A DNA stretch of 37,986 nucleotides from JAHWJR01 sp035942035 (GTDB taxonomy: Bacteria; Actinomycetota; Acidimicrobiia; Acidimicrobiales; CADCSY01): NCBI GenBank assembly GCA_035942035.1, contig DASZDK010000062.1:1-37986 (forward strand), written 5' to 3'. Positions 22,570 through 31,586 of this stretch are shown in pieces. The notes under the pieces were generated by a model. The model was not told the origin of the DNA. It made no database searches and was given only the letters and a program-made list of their open reading frames with translations. Made by a program: the position numbers and the translations under genes. Within the stretch, counting starts at the first letter, position 1, and the number at the start of each line of letters is the position of its first letter.

Positions 22570-23933
22570 CGCAGCACCTTGTCCATGGCGGCGACGTAAG
22601 CGTCGATCTCGGCCCGCGTCCGCCGCTCGGTGGCGGCCACGAGCAAGCCGTCGCCGTACTCGGCGCCGACGCCGGCACCGCCCAATGCCACGCCGGCAAG
22701 AAAGCCTTCGTCGGCCATGCGGTCGACCACCACACCGGGGTCGGCCGGAAGGCGAACGGCGAACTCGCGTAGCGTCGGTGCCCCGACCAGTGGCTCCACC
22801 CCTTCGAGGGCCAAGAGGGACTCCCGGGTGTAGCGCGTGGCGCGGGCGCAACGTAGGGCCAGCTCCCGCAGCCCCCAGGTGCCGAGCCATGCCAACTGCA
22901 CGGCGCAGGCGACGGCGATCAGGGTCTGGTTGGTGCACACGTTGGACGACGCCCGCTCCCGGCGGATGTCCTGCTCGCGCGTGCGCAACGTGGAGACGTA
23001 GGCGGTGCGTCCCTCGACGTCGACCGTCTCTCCCACCAGCCGGCCCGGCAGTCGCCGGACGTGCTCGAGGCGACAGGCGAACAGCCCCAGGTAGGGCCCG
23101 CCGAAGGAGAGGGGTGTGCCCAAGGGCTGCCCTTCCCCCACGACCACGTCGGCGCCCTGGGCGCCGGGGGGCACCAGCAGGCCGGCGGCCACGGGGTCGA
23201 AGGCCACGACCAGCAGCGCGCCGGCGGCGTCGGCCGCCCGGCGGGCCGCGGACAGGTCCTCGAGGCACCCGAGGAAGTTGGGGTACTGCACGACGAGGGC
23301 CGCCGGAGCAGGCCCGCCGTCATCGTCCCACGAGGTGTGCCCGTCGACCAGCGCCACCTCGGTTAGCTCGGACCCGCTGCCGGCAGCGAAGGTGCGCAGC
23401 GCCTGGCGCCAGTGGGGGTGGATCCCTCGGCTCACCCGGATGCCGCGGCGACCGGTGGCCGCCGAGGCCAGGTTGACAGCCTCGACACAGGCGCTGGCAC
23501 CGTCGTAAAGCGAGGCGTTGGACACGTCCAGACCGGCCAGCCGGGCGACCATGGTCTGGTACTCGAACAGCGCCTGCAGCACCCCTTGGGCCACCTCGGG
23601 CTGGTACGGGGTGTAGGCGGTGACGTACTCGGAGCGTGAAGCCATGGCCCGCACCGCCTCGGGTACCTCGTGGTCGTAGGCGCCGGCGCCGGCGAAGCAC
23701 ACCAGACCGGCTCCCGGGGCGAGGCCGCGGCCGGTGCAGGCGACGTTGGCGCCGGCCAGGCGCTCGACCTCGGCGAGCACATCGGCCTCGCTCAGGGCGT
23801 CGGGCAGCGCCAGCGGCGCGGCCAACCGCAGGGCCTCGGGGACCACCGAGAACAGCTCGCCGAGCGACGACAGTCCGAGGAAGGCGAGCATGGCCTCGAT
23901 CTCGGCGTCGGTGTGGGGAACGTAGGAGGGCAC
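22566..23933 (-). CDS. gcvPA: Glycine dehydrogenase (decarboxylating) subunit 1, P-protein alpha chain
   Basis: This 455-aa protein is the N-terminal half of P-protein. It starts VPSYVPHTDAEIEAMLAFLG and includes AYTPYQPEVAQGVLQALFEYQ, NASLYDGASACVEAVNLA and ERASSNVCTNQTLIAVACAV. It pairs with gcvPB to form the active enzyme. The GTG start lies one base after the gcvT stop, so translation is coupled. Two-chain P-protein is usual in Firmicutes, Thermotoga and archaea, whereas M. tuberculosis has a single chain. Confidence 0.95.
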   Translation of the reverse strand: MPSYVPHTDAEIEAMLAFLGLSSLGELFSVVPEALRLAAPLALPDALSEADVLAEVERLAGANVACTGRGLAPGAGLVCFAGAGAYDHEVPEAVRAMASRSEYVTAYTPYQPEVAQGVLQALFEYQTMVARLAGLDVSNASLYDGASACVEAVNLASAATGRRGIRVSRGIHPHWRQALRTFAAGSGSELTEVALVDGHTSWDDDGGPAPAALVVQYPNFLGCLEDLSAARRAADAAGALLVVAFDPVAAGLLVPPGAQGADVVVGEGQPLGTPLSFGGPYLGLFACRLEHVRRLPGRLVGETVDVEGRTAYVSTLRTREQDIRRERASSNVCTNQTLIAVACAVQLAWLGTWGLRELALRCARATRYTRESLLALEGVEPLVGAPTLREFAVRLPADPGVVVDRMADEGFLAGVALGGAGVGAEYGDGLLVAATERRTRAEIDAYVAAMDKVLR

Positions 23934-23934
23934 G

Positions 23935-25008
23935 TCAGCGACCGGCCTCGACCTTGCGACGCCTGGACACGAAGGGGAGCTGCACCAGCCGGCCCGGGAG
24001 CCGGGTGCTGCGCACGTCGATGTCGACGGATGCACCGACCTCGAGGTCAGGAGGGACGAAGCACAAGGCGATGCCGCGCTCCAGCGTGGGCGAGAAGTTG
24101 CCGCTGGTGACCGTGCCGGCCACCGTCCCGTCGCTGAGCACCGCCGAGCCCGCCCGAGGTGGCCGGCGCCCCTCCAGCTCGACACCCCGCAGGAGTCGGT
24201 GCGGCCCGCGGGCTCGCTCCGCCTCGAGGGCGGCTCGACCACGGAAATCCGGCTTTTCCCAGCCCACCACCCAGCCCAGGCCCGCCTGCAGCGGCGTGAT
24301 CCCCGGCCCCAGCTCGTGGCCGTGCAGCGGCAGGCCGGCCTCGAGGCGCAGGGTGTCGCGGGCGCCCAGTCCGGCGGGGACGGCGCCGGCCCTGACCAGC
24401 GCGTCCCAAAGGGTGGGCGCGATTGCTGCTGGCACGGCCATCTCCACGCCGTCTTCGCCGGTGTAGCCGGTCCCGGCCACCACACAGGTCGTTCCCTGCC
24501 AGTCGAGCTCGCCTACGGCGAACCGGCCGACGGCGCCGGCCTCGGGAAACACCGAGGCCAGGCAGGACCGGGCGTGGGGCCCCTGGACGGCGAGCACCGC
24601 CCGCTCGGCGGTGACGTCCGTGCCACCCACGGCTCGGCGCACCTGTGCGGTGTTGGAGGCGTTGGGCATGACGTCGAAGCGCTCCGGCGCCACCCACCAC
24701 ACCAGCAGGTCGTCCTCCACCGAGCCATCGGTGGGATCGAGGAGATGGGTGTACTGAGCTCGGCCGGGGCCGATGCGGCGAAGGTCGTTGGTCAGGGCAC
24801 CCTGGAGGAGGGCCAGTGCGCCCGTCCCCGTCACCCGCACCGTGCCGAGATGGCTGACGTCGAACAGGGCCACTCCGGACCGGCACGCCCGGTGCTCGGC
24901 GAGCGTGCCCTGTGGATAAGCCAGAGGCATGGTCCAGCCTCCGAAGGCCGCCATCTTCGCCTGGAGGCTCCGGTGCCGGGCGTCGAGCGGAGAGGTCGAC
25001 AGGCTCAC
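23935..25008 (-). CDS. gcvT: Glycine cleavage system aminomethyltransferase (T-protein)
   Basis: This 357-aa protein shows T-protein landmarks: AFGGWTMPLAYPQG, LFDVSHLGTVRVTG (catalytic-region Asp), LLQGALTNDL, NASNTAQV, GYTGEDGVEM, DTLRLEAGLPLHGHEL and GTVTSGNFSPTLERGIAL. It transfers the methylene group from lipoyl-GcvH to tetrahydrofolate and releases ammonia. The start is GTG 25008, with the conserved LDARHRSLQAKMAAFGGW following. It is downstream of the MerR gene by about 70 bases and upstream of gcvPA by one base. I see no glycine riboswitch in that short gap. Confidence 0.95.
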   Translation of the reverse strand: MSLSTSPLDARHRSLQAKMAAFGGWTMPLAYPQGTLAEHRACRSGVALFDVSHLGTVRVTGTGALALLQGALTNDLRRIGPGRAQYTHLLDPTDGSVEDDLLVWWVAPERFDVMPNASNTAQVRRAVGGTDVTAERAVLAVQGPHARSCLASVFPEAGAVGRFAVGELDWQGTTCVVAGTGYTGEDGVEMAVPAAIAPTLWDALVRAGAVPAGLGARDTLRLEAGLPLHGHELGPGITPLQAGLGWVVGWEKPDFRGRAALEAERARGPHRLLRGVELEGRRPPRAGSAVLSDGTVAGTVTSGNFSPTLERGIALCFVPPDLEVGASVDIDVRSTRLPGRLVQLPFVSRRRKVEAGR

Positions 25009-25080
25009 CGGGGGGAGGCTACCGGCGGCCGAAGAGGTGGCATCCCGCGCTCCACCGGTGGCGACGCGGGCGCTCCCCTG

Positions 25081-25551
<471 letters not shown>

Positions 25552-25670
25552 CGGCGGCCCTCTCATCCTCCGTCTCGGACGGAACGCGAATTACGACGAT
25601 GTGATCCTCGCGCCCGTGCCCCCACCGGTCAAGTGGCCCCGGCGCCGCCCCCGCGCCGACCGAGGCCGCG

Positions 25671-26162
25671 TCAACTGCCGGGGCCGAAGTCCTCGGGGCT
25701 GACGTTCTCGATGAACTGGCGGAACTCGTCGACGATCTGGTCCTGCTCCTCGGGCTCCTCGCTGGCCGGCGCGGCGGCGTCGTCGAGCACCTCGTCGCTG
25801 GCGAAGATCGAGGCGTCGACCCGCACGGCAAGGGCGATGGCGTCGGAGGGACGGCTGGACACCCGGTGCACGCGCCCGCCCAGGACCATCTCGATCTCGG
25901 CGAAGAACGTGCTGTCTCGTAGCTCGGTGAGCACCACCCGCTGCACCGACACCCCGAGGGCGCCGAGCAGGTCGCGCATGAGGTCGTGGGTCATGGGCCG
26001 CGGCGTGGTGACCCGGTCCAACGCCAGAGCGATGGCCTTGGCCTCTTCGGGCCCGATGTAGATGGGCAGCACCCGGCGGCTCCCCGTGCTCTCCCGGAGC
26101 AGCACCACCGGAGCGTTGGCCGGCAGTTCCAGGCGCACCCCCAGCAGCTCCATCTGGACCAC
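25671..26162 (-). CDS. Bifunctional nuclease family (DUF151) protein
   Basis: This 163-aa protein shows the DUF151 pattern: MELLGVRLELPANAPVVLL, RRVLPIYIGPEEAKAIALAL, RPMTHDLMRDLL, FFAEIEMV and SSRPSDAIALAVRV. Plant and bacterial relatives have been reported to have DNase and RNase activity. An acidic tail (EEPEEQDQIVDEFRQFIE) follows the core. The start is GTG 26162, or ATG 26153 three codons later. In actinobacteria this gene habitually lies between two MerR genes, as here. Confidence 0.92.
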   Translation of the reverse strand: MVQMELLGVRLELPANAPVVLLRESTGSRRVLPIYIGPEEAKAIALALDRVTTPRPMTHDLMRDLLGALGVSVQRVVLTELRDSTFFAEIEMVLGGRVHRVSSRPSDAIALAVRVDASIFASDEVLDDAAAPASEEPEEQDQIVDEFRQFIENVSPEDFGPGS

Positions 26163-26275
26163 GGAGGCACCCTACCGCTTGCTCGGGGGGCCGACACGGG
26201 CGCGTCGGGCCCTTGTCAGCAGCTCTCGGCAGGGCTCGGCGAGGGGAGCTTCCGGGCGGTCGCGGAGGACGTCCG

Positions 26276-27148
26276 CTAGCTGCGACGGGCCGGCTTCTCG
26301 GGCTGGCGACCGAAGTCCTCCAGCGCCCGGCGCAGAAGGGCGCTCCTGAGGTTCTCCCCGAGGCGGCTCAGCTCGTCGACGGTGTCGAGGGCCCGTCGGC
26401 GGGCAGTCGGGTTGCGCTGCTTGAGCAGCGGTAGCGCCACTTGCTCGTAAAAGCCGGCCTCGCGCTCTGCCGAGTTCTTGTACAGCCGCAGGTGACGGGG
26501 CTCCACTCCGTGCCGAGCAAAGCCGGCGGCGAGCCGGGCGACCACCAGGTCATGGCCGTCGTAGTGCACTTGGCGGCCGACCACGCTGGCGGTCAGGAGC
26601 CCGTACCGCTCGAGCTGGGAGATGTCGGCGGGACTGAGGCCGCTGGCCCTGGCGAGCTCCTCCCTGGTGAAGGTGGCCGAGGTGAGGTCGGGGGGCGGCG
26701 AACCGGCGGCGCCGGGCCCGCCGGCACCGGAGGCGTCACCGTTGGCCGGCGAGGCGGCGACCGGGTCGTTCGGCGTCTCGGGGGCGGGTTCCGCCTCGGC
26801 GGCGGGCGCCTGGTCGGCGGGCGCTGAGGGCGACGGCGCGGTGTCGCCGGTGTGGGCGGAGGGCTCTCCGGAGGACTGGAGCACCTGATCACCCTCGGCT
26901 TCGAGTCGGTCCTTGATCACCTTCAGGGGCAGGAAGTTCTCCCGCTGCTGGCGGAGGATCCACCGGAGCCGCTCGATGTCGGCCGGGTAGAACTTGCGGT
27001 AGCCCGACGCCGTGCGCTCGGGGTCCAGCAGGCCCTGGCTCTCGAGGAACCGGATCTTGGAGATGGTGACGTCGGGGAACTCCTGTTTCAGGAGTTCGAG
27101 CATCTCGCCGATGGAGAGGGACTCGGGGTCGGCCATGGGCTCAGTCAC
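26276..27148 (-). CDS. ftsR: MerR-family regulator FtsR-like (Rv1828-like)
   Basis: This 290-aa protein has a MerR domain at the N-terminus (LSIGEMLELLKQEFPDVTIS; KIRFLESQGLLDPERTASGY; RKFYPADIERLRWILRQQ). A long low-complexity Ala/Pro/Glu/Gly linker covers about 92-160. A second helical domain (FTREELARASGLSPADISQL; ERYGLLTASVVG) follows, as in Rv1828/FtsR. In Corynebacterium FtsR activates ftsZ. The linker is longer than usual. The GTG start overlaps the end of the FHA gene by 8 bases. Confidence 0.88.
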   Translation of the reverse strand: MTEPMADPESLSIGEMLELLKQEFPDVTISKIRFLESQGLLDPERTASGYRKFYPADIERLRWILRQQRENFLPLKVIKDRLEAEGDQVLQSSGEPSAHTGDTAPSPSAPADQAPAAEAEPAPETPNDPVAASPANGDASGAGGPGAAGSPPPDLTSATFTREELARASGLSPADISQLERYGLLTASVVGRQVHYDGHDLVVARLAAGFARHGVEPRHLRLYKNSAEREAGFYEQVALPLLKQRNPTARRRALDTVDELSRLGENLRSALLRRALEDFGRQPEKPARRS

Positions 27149-27641
27149 TCCGGGTGGACCCGCCGGGCGCGGCCAGGAACACCAGCTTGAACCGGCCGAT
27201 CTGCACCTCGTCGCCGTTGCTGATCGTCGTCTCGTCCTCGATGCGCTCGCGGTTGAGGTAGGTGCCGTTCAGGGAGCCGACGTCGCAGAGCACGTAGCCC
27301 TCGGGACGCCTCCGGACCTCCGCGTGCCGACGAGACACGGTGACGTCGTCGAGGAAGATGTCGCTCTTGGGGTGGCGGCCGGCGGACGTGACGGCCTGGT
27401 CGAGGACGAACTTGGAGCCGGCGCCCGGCCCTCGCTTGACGACGAGCATCCCGGCGCCCGCCGGCAGCTCGTCGACCCCCACTGCCACCTCCTCGGACGG
27501 TGGGCCGCTTTGGGGGTCGACCGGTGCGAGGGTGATGGTGTGGTCATGGCCACGCACCTCGAGCGCCGCCCCGCAGGAGGAGCAGAAATTGGCGTTCTGT
27601 GGGTTGGCGTGCCCGCACTGGTTGCAGAAGACCTCGTCCAC
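27141..27641 (-). CDS. Zinc-ribbon FHA-domain protein (GarA/OdhI-like position)
   Basis: This 166-aa protein begins with a zinc ribbon (CNQCG and CSSCG, Cys6/9/20/23), followed by a linker and an FHA domain (about 75-155) with the phosphothreonine-binding residues in SAGRHPKSD (Arg89), VSRRHAEV (Ser103, His106) and GSLNGTYLN (Asn125). The gene neighbourhood (gcvH, ftsR) is that of GarA/OdhI, which inhibits 2-oxoglutarate dehydrogenase and is switched by Ser/Thr kinases at an N-terminal ETTS motif. That TT motif is absent here. The GTG start has AGGAG upstream. Confidence 0.9.
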   Translation of the reverse strand: MDEVFCNQCGHANPQNANFCSSCGAALEVRGHDHTITLAPVDPQSGPPSEEVAVGVDELPAGAGMLVVKRGPGAGSKFVLDQAVTSAGRHPKSDIFLDDVTVSRRHAEVRRRPEGYVLCDVGSLNGTYLNRERIEDETTISNGDEVQIGRFKLVFLAAPGGSTRSD

Positions 27642-27680
27642 CTACGCTCCTCGCTGCCGCATGGCATTCCCCCGTCGTGT

Positions 27681-28061
27681 TCAGTCGTCGACGAGCTTGC
27701 GGTACCCCTCGGCGTCGAGCAGCCGGTCGACCTCACCGCGGTCGGCCAGCTCGATCACGCAGATCCATCCGTCGCCGTAGGGGTCCTCGTTGAGGTGCTG
27801 GGGCTGGTCGGCCAGCTCGTCGTTCACCTCGACCACGGTGCCCGTGACCGGCGCGTAGATCTCCGACACGGACTTGGTCGACTCCACCTCGCTGATCGAC
27901 GAGCCGGCGGTGACGGCCGCACCGGCCGCCGGAAGCTGGACGAACACCACGTCGCCCAGTGCGTCCTGGGCGTAGTCGGTGATCCCCATGCGCGCGGTGC
28001 CGCCCTCGACTCGGACCCATTCGTGGTCGGACGAGTACCGCAGGTCGCCGGGGGTGTCCAC
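27681..28061 (-). CDS. gcvH: Glycine cleavage system H protein
   Basis: This 126-aa lipoyl carrier protein shows YSSDHEWVRVEGGTARMGIT, DYAQDALGDVVFVQLP, SEVESTKSVSEIYAPVTG (lipoylated Lys63) and LNEDPYGDGWICVI. It shuttles the aminomethyl group between P- and T-proteins. GTG 28061 is the start that gives the normal length. It sits 10 bases after the large nucleotidyltransferase gene and 40 bases before the FHA gene, so co-transcription is likely. Confidence 0.96.
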   Translation of the reverse strand: MDTPGDLRYSSDHEWVRVEGGTARMGITDYAQDALGDVVFVQLPAAGAAVTAGSSISEVESTKSVSEIYAPVTGTVVEVNDELADQPQHLNEDPYGDGWICVIELADRGEVDRLLDAEGYRKLVDD

Positions 28062-28071
28062 TGTCCGGACG

Positions 28072-30594
28072 TTACCGGATGCCGGGCGTCCGCTCGGCGC
28101 CGGAGGGACTCGGCAGCATCGAGCGAAGCCGCTCGGCGTAGTCCTCGGCCCGGGCCAGCGCGGCCTCATCGCTCTGCGCCTCCGCCCACACATGGGTCAC
28201 GGGGTCGTCGGGATCGGGCAGCGCCAGCGCCCACCCGTCGTCGTGGAGGACCTTGACACCGTCGACCAGGACGACCTCGCCGACGGCCTGTTCGACCAGC
28301 GTCCGCATCACTGCGCCTTTGTGCTCCCACGGCGTGGCCACCGCCTGGTGGGCGAGATGGGTTGGCGGCAGCGTGGCCCTCACCTTGGAGAGCCGGGTGC
28401 CGGTGCGAGCGAGAAGGTCGAGCATCTTGGCGAAGGCGGCCACGCCGTCGAAGGCGGGGAGGAAGGAGGGGAAGATGAAACCGCCGTCGAGGCTGGCGGC
28501 CAGGGACACGTCGTCGGCCAGGGCGGCGTGCATGAGCGCCGAGGCCGCCACCTTGGTCCACACCACCTCGGCGCCGAGCCCGGCGGCGAGCTCCTCGGCC
28601 CGGGACGTGACCGTCACCGGAAGGGCGATGCGGCATCCCGGCTCGGAGGTCGAGGCCACGAGCTGCACCATGGCCAGCACGGCCTCGATCTCGGTGAGGA
28701 CGTGCCCTTCGTCGTCGATGAACGTGGCGTGCTCGCCGTCTGGATCGAGCACCACGCCGAGCCGCGACCCAGAAGAGCGCACGAGGCCGCTGACCGTGGC
28801 CGCCGAGGCCTGGCGATCGAAGGCTGCGGCCCCCGGGGTGGAGGCATAGGGGTTCACTGCCAGCACCTCGGCCCCCAGCTTGGCCAGCACGTTGGGCATG
28901 ACGAAGGCGGTGGTGCCGAAGCTGTAGTCGACCACGACCTTGAAGCCGTGACCCCTGATGGCCGACACGTCCACGGCCGCCATCAGCGCTGCCGCGTAGA
29001 ACTCGGTGGACCGCGGAGGGAAGTCGATGTCGCCGATGTCGCTGGGGAAGACCCGCCGGAAATCCTCCCGGTAGTACAGGCGCTCGACCTTGCGGGACAG
29101 GTCGGCGGAGATGTCGGTGCCGCTGTCGTCGAAGAACCGCAGCACGACCGACTGGGCGTCGCCCGGCATCAGCCGGAGCGTGATGCCGCCCTGGGAGCGC
29201 TGTGAGCGGACCTGGAACCGGGTGACGGGGATGGGGGCGACCTCCAGGTCGTCGACGTTGACCCCGGTGCTGTTGAGCCCGGCCATCACCGCCCGTTTCA
29301 GCATCCGTGCCGCCCGGCTGGAGTCGCGCGACGTGGTGACCGTGGCGCCCTTCTTCAGGGTGGTGGCGTAGGCCATGGCCACCCGGGTCGCCAGCTCCGG
29401 TGTGATGTCGACGTTGGCCAGCCCAGCCACGCCATGGCGCCCGAAGAGGCTGCGCGAACCTCGGCTCTCCCACACCAGTGACGAGTTGACGACCGCTCCG
29501 GCCTCGACGGTCTTGAACGGGTAGATCTTCACGCCGGCGGTGAGGACGGCCTGTTCGCCGACGAAGCACTCGTCACCCAGCACCACGCCCTCTTCGCAGC
29601 GGACGCCGGCGCGCAGGTCGGTGGAACGGCCGACGACCGTGTCGCGGGCGCTCACGCCCTTGCCCACGTAGGCGTTGTCGTGGACCACCGATCGCTCGAG
29701 ATCGGCGTCGGCCCGTACCATCACGTTGGATCCGAGGACGGTGTACTCACCGAGTCGGGCCCCGGCCTCGACCCGGGCATGGTCACCCACCACGGCCGGA
29801 CCCACGACCTCCGCTCGGGGGTCGACTTCGGCGCCCTCGCCGAGCCAGATGCCCTCCTGGAGGCGGAAGCCGGGCACGTCGACGACCACCTTGCCGTCGA
29901 GCACGTCCTTGTGGGCCCGCGTGTAGGCCTCCAGGGTGCCGACATCCTCCCAGTAGCCCTCGCAGACGTACCCGTACATCGACCGCCGGTGTTCGAGGAG
30001 GGCCGGGAACACCTCACCGGAGAAGTCGACAGGACGGCCGGCGGGGATGTAATCGAAGATCTCGGGTTCCAGCACGAAGATGCCGTTGTTGACCGTGTCG
30101 CTGAACACCTCGCCCCACGTGGGCTTCTCGAGGAACCGCTCGATCGATCCGTCCTCGGCGGTGATGACGATGCCGAACTCCAACGGGTTCTCCACGGCGG
30201 TGAGGCCGATGGTGGCGAGGGCTCCCCGCTGGTCGTGGAAGTCGACCACCCGGCTCAGGTCGATGTCGGTGAGCACGTCACCGGAGATCACGAGGAAGCG
30301 CTCGTCGAGCTCCGCCATGGCGTTGCGCACCGACCCCGCCGTCCCCAACGGGGTGTCCTCGGTGGCGTAGACCATGCGTACGCCGAACTCGGAGCCGTCA
30401 CCGAAATAGGAGCGGATGTTGTTGGCCAGGAAGGCCACGGTGACGACGATGTCGTCGAAGCCGTGCCGCTGGAGCAGCATCACGATGTGCTCCATCATCG
30501 GCCGGTTGGCCAGCGGGATCATGGGCTTGGGCTGGTTCGAGGTGAGAGGACGCAGTCGGGTGCCCTCGCCCCCTGCCATGATCACCGCCTTCAC
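28072..30594 (-). CDS. Sugar-phosphate nucleotidyltransferase fused to a degenerate phosphomannomutase-like domain
   Basis: This 840-aa protein has three parts. Residues 1 to about 235 are a nucleotidyltransferase (VIMAGGEGTRLRPLTSNQPK; ISGDVLTDID; FLEKPTW), likely making GDP-mannose or another NDP-sugar. About 250-370 are left-handed beta-helix hexapeptide repeats (VVGPAVVGDHARVEAGARLG). About 380-835 resemble phosphomannomutase. In that last part the phosphoserine loop TASHNP is replaced by TLRLMPG, and the metal loop DGDGDR by DPDGEH, so mutase activity is doubtful. The GTG start overlaps the phosphatidyltransferase stop (GTGA). Similar fusions are annotated mannose-1-phosphate guanylyltransferase; the true sugar is unknown. 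Confidence 0.88.
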   Translation of the reverse strand: MKAVIMAGGEGTRLRPLTSNQPKPMIPLANRPMMEHIVMLLQRHGFDDIVVTVAFLANNIRSYFGDGSEFGVRMVYATEDTPLGTAGSVRNAMAELDERFLVISGDVLTDIDLSRVVDFHDQRGALATIGLTAVENPLEFGIVITAEDGSIERFLEKPTWGEVFSDTVNNGIFVLEPEIFDYIPAGRPVDFSGEVFPALLEHRRSMYGYVCEGYWEDVGTLEAYTRAHKDVLDGKVVVDVPGFRLQEGIWLGEGAEVDPRAEVVGPAVVGDHARVEAGARLGEYTVLGSNVMVRADADLERSVVHDNAYVGKGVSARDTVVGRSTDLRAGVRCEEGVVLGDECFVGEQAVLTAGVKIYPFKTVEAGAVVNSSLVWESRGSRSLFGRHGVAGLANVDITPELATRVAMAYATTLKKGATVTTSRDSSRAARMLKRAVMAGLNSTGVNVDDLEVAPIPVTRFQVRSQRSQGGITLRLMPGDAQSVVLRFFDDSGTDISADLSRKVERLYYREDFRRVFPSDIGDIDFPPRSTEFYAAALMAAVDVSAIRGHGFKVVVDYSFGTTAFVMPNVLAKLGAEVLAVNPYASTPGAAAFDRQASAATVSGLVRSSGSRLGVVLDPDGEHATFIDDEGHVLTEIEAVLAMVQLVASTSEPGCRIALPVTVTSRAEELAAGLGAEVVWTKVAASALMHAALADDVSLAASLDGGFIFPSFLPAFDGVAAFAKMLDLLARTGTRLSKVRATLPPTHLAHQAVATPWEHKGAVMRTLVEQAVGEVVLVDGVKVLHDDGWALALPDPDDPVTHVWAEAQSDEAALARAEDYAERLRSMLPSPSGAERTPGIR

Positions 30595-31205
30595 TGCGCC
30601 GAACCTACCCCGCGGGCGGCCAGAGCCTGCTTCGCCAGGGGAACGTAGGCGGCGGCGGAGACGTACGAGAGCACCAGGCCGGGCACCACCACGATCCAGG
30701 CCAGCACACGGGCGACACCGGCCCACGACAGCGTGGACGCCGAGGCCAGGAACAGCGGGAACGAGGCCATGAGGCAGAAGGTGGCGGCCTTGCCCAACAA
30801 GGTGACGTCGATGCGCCGGACGCCCATGGCGGCCAGCACCAGTGCGGCCACGGCGACCACCGCTTCGCGCACCAGCGCCAGCACGGCGACGATCAGCGGC
30901 ACCGACCCGTCGATCAGGATGCTCACCACGGCGACACCGAGGAGCAGCCGGTCGGCGAGCGGATCGAGGACCTTGCCCAGCTCGCTGACCTGGTCGTAGC
31001 GGCGGGCGACGAAGCCGTCGACCCAATCGGTGGACCCGAGCACGGCGAGGAGGATCGCCGCCGCCGCCCGGTCGCCCTTGCCGAACAGGAGCCACACGAA
31101 CAGCGGGATGGCCGCCAGGCGGGCGGTGGTGATGGCGTTGGGCAGCGTCAGGATGCGCTCCTCGCCGGTCCGGCGGGCGGGTCGCGGGCTCGGTCCCTCC
31201 CTCAC
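30591..31205 (-). CDS. CDP-alcohol phosphatidyltransferase (PgsA-like)
   Basis: This 204-aa membrane enzyme of phospholipid synthesis carries the full CDP-alcohol motif D-G-x2-A-R-x8-G-x3-D-x3-D in DGFVARRYDQVSELGKVLDP (Asp63, Gly64, Ala67, Arg68, Gly77, Asp81, Asp85). It has about six helices. TLPNAITTARLAAIPLFVWL is typical of phosphatidylglycerophosphate synthases. The acceptor alcohol is uncertain. The first 18 residues are basic and variable, so a start nearer TLPNAIT is possible. It is the first gene of the long minus-strand run, and in M. tuberculosis pgsA2 sits at the same side of gcvH. Confidence 0.9.
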   Translation of the reverse strand: MREGPSPRPARRTGEERILTLPNAITTARLAAIPLFVWLLFGKGDRAAAAILLAVLGSTDWVDGFVARRYDQVSELGKVLDPLADRLLLGVAVVSILIDGSVPLIVAVLALVREAVVAVAALVLAAMGVRRIDVTLLGKAATFCLMASFPLFLASASTLSWAGVARVLAWIVVVPGLVLSYVSAAAYVPLAKQALAARGVGSAQ

Positions 31206-31286
31206 CCGGCCATCCTACGATGGTCGGTGGCCGGCGCCGGGAATGGCGGCCGGGCCCAGCTGTGGCCCTGGGGGGAGCCCTAGGCT

Positions 31287-31586
31287 GTGGCCGTGGGGAT
31301 CGAGGGGTTGGCGGCGGTGCTACGGGGGCTGCGGTCTCGGATCGACCCCGAGCGGGCGTTGGCGGCGTCCGCCGCCGGAGTGACGTGGCCCAGCAGTGAG
31401 GCGGAGTGCATCGCCGACCTCGACGCCTACGACCAGGCGCTGGTGACGGCGGCGGAGATGCTGGAGGTGCCGCTCCCTCCTGCCCCCGAGGGCGACCGCC
31501 GTTTCACGATTGTGCAGCGGACCGAGGTCGAGGCCGGCCTGCGCCGTGCCGGGATCGAGGTGACCGACGTGGAAGGGCCGGCATGA
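31287..31586 (+). CDS. Hypothetical 99-aa protein
   Basis: No family was recognised. The protein is Ala/Glu-rich and mostly helical in appearance, with GLAAVLRGLRSRIDPERALA at the start and RRFTIVQRTEVEAGLRRAGI near the end. Two GTG codons (31287, 31293) can start it; TAGGCT at 31281-31286 looks like a -10 element that would make the second start leaderless. Its stop overlaps the next gene as ATGA, which supports both being real and co-translated. Confidence 0.6.
   Translation: MAVGIEGLAAVLRGLRSRIDPERALAASAAGVTWPSSEAECIADLDAYDQALVTAAEMLEVPLPPAPEGDRRFTIVQRTEVEAGLRRAGIEVTDVEGPA

Noticed and set aside
25009..25080. Possible glycine riboswitch before gcvT
   Set aside because: The gap is only 72 bases and lacks the paired aptamer layout; gcvT is probably co-transcribed with the upstream genes.
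27979..29205. Plus-strand open frame over the phosphomannomutase-like region
   Set aside because: Antisense to a gene with strong domain matches; the Gly/His/Val-rich translation shows no motif.
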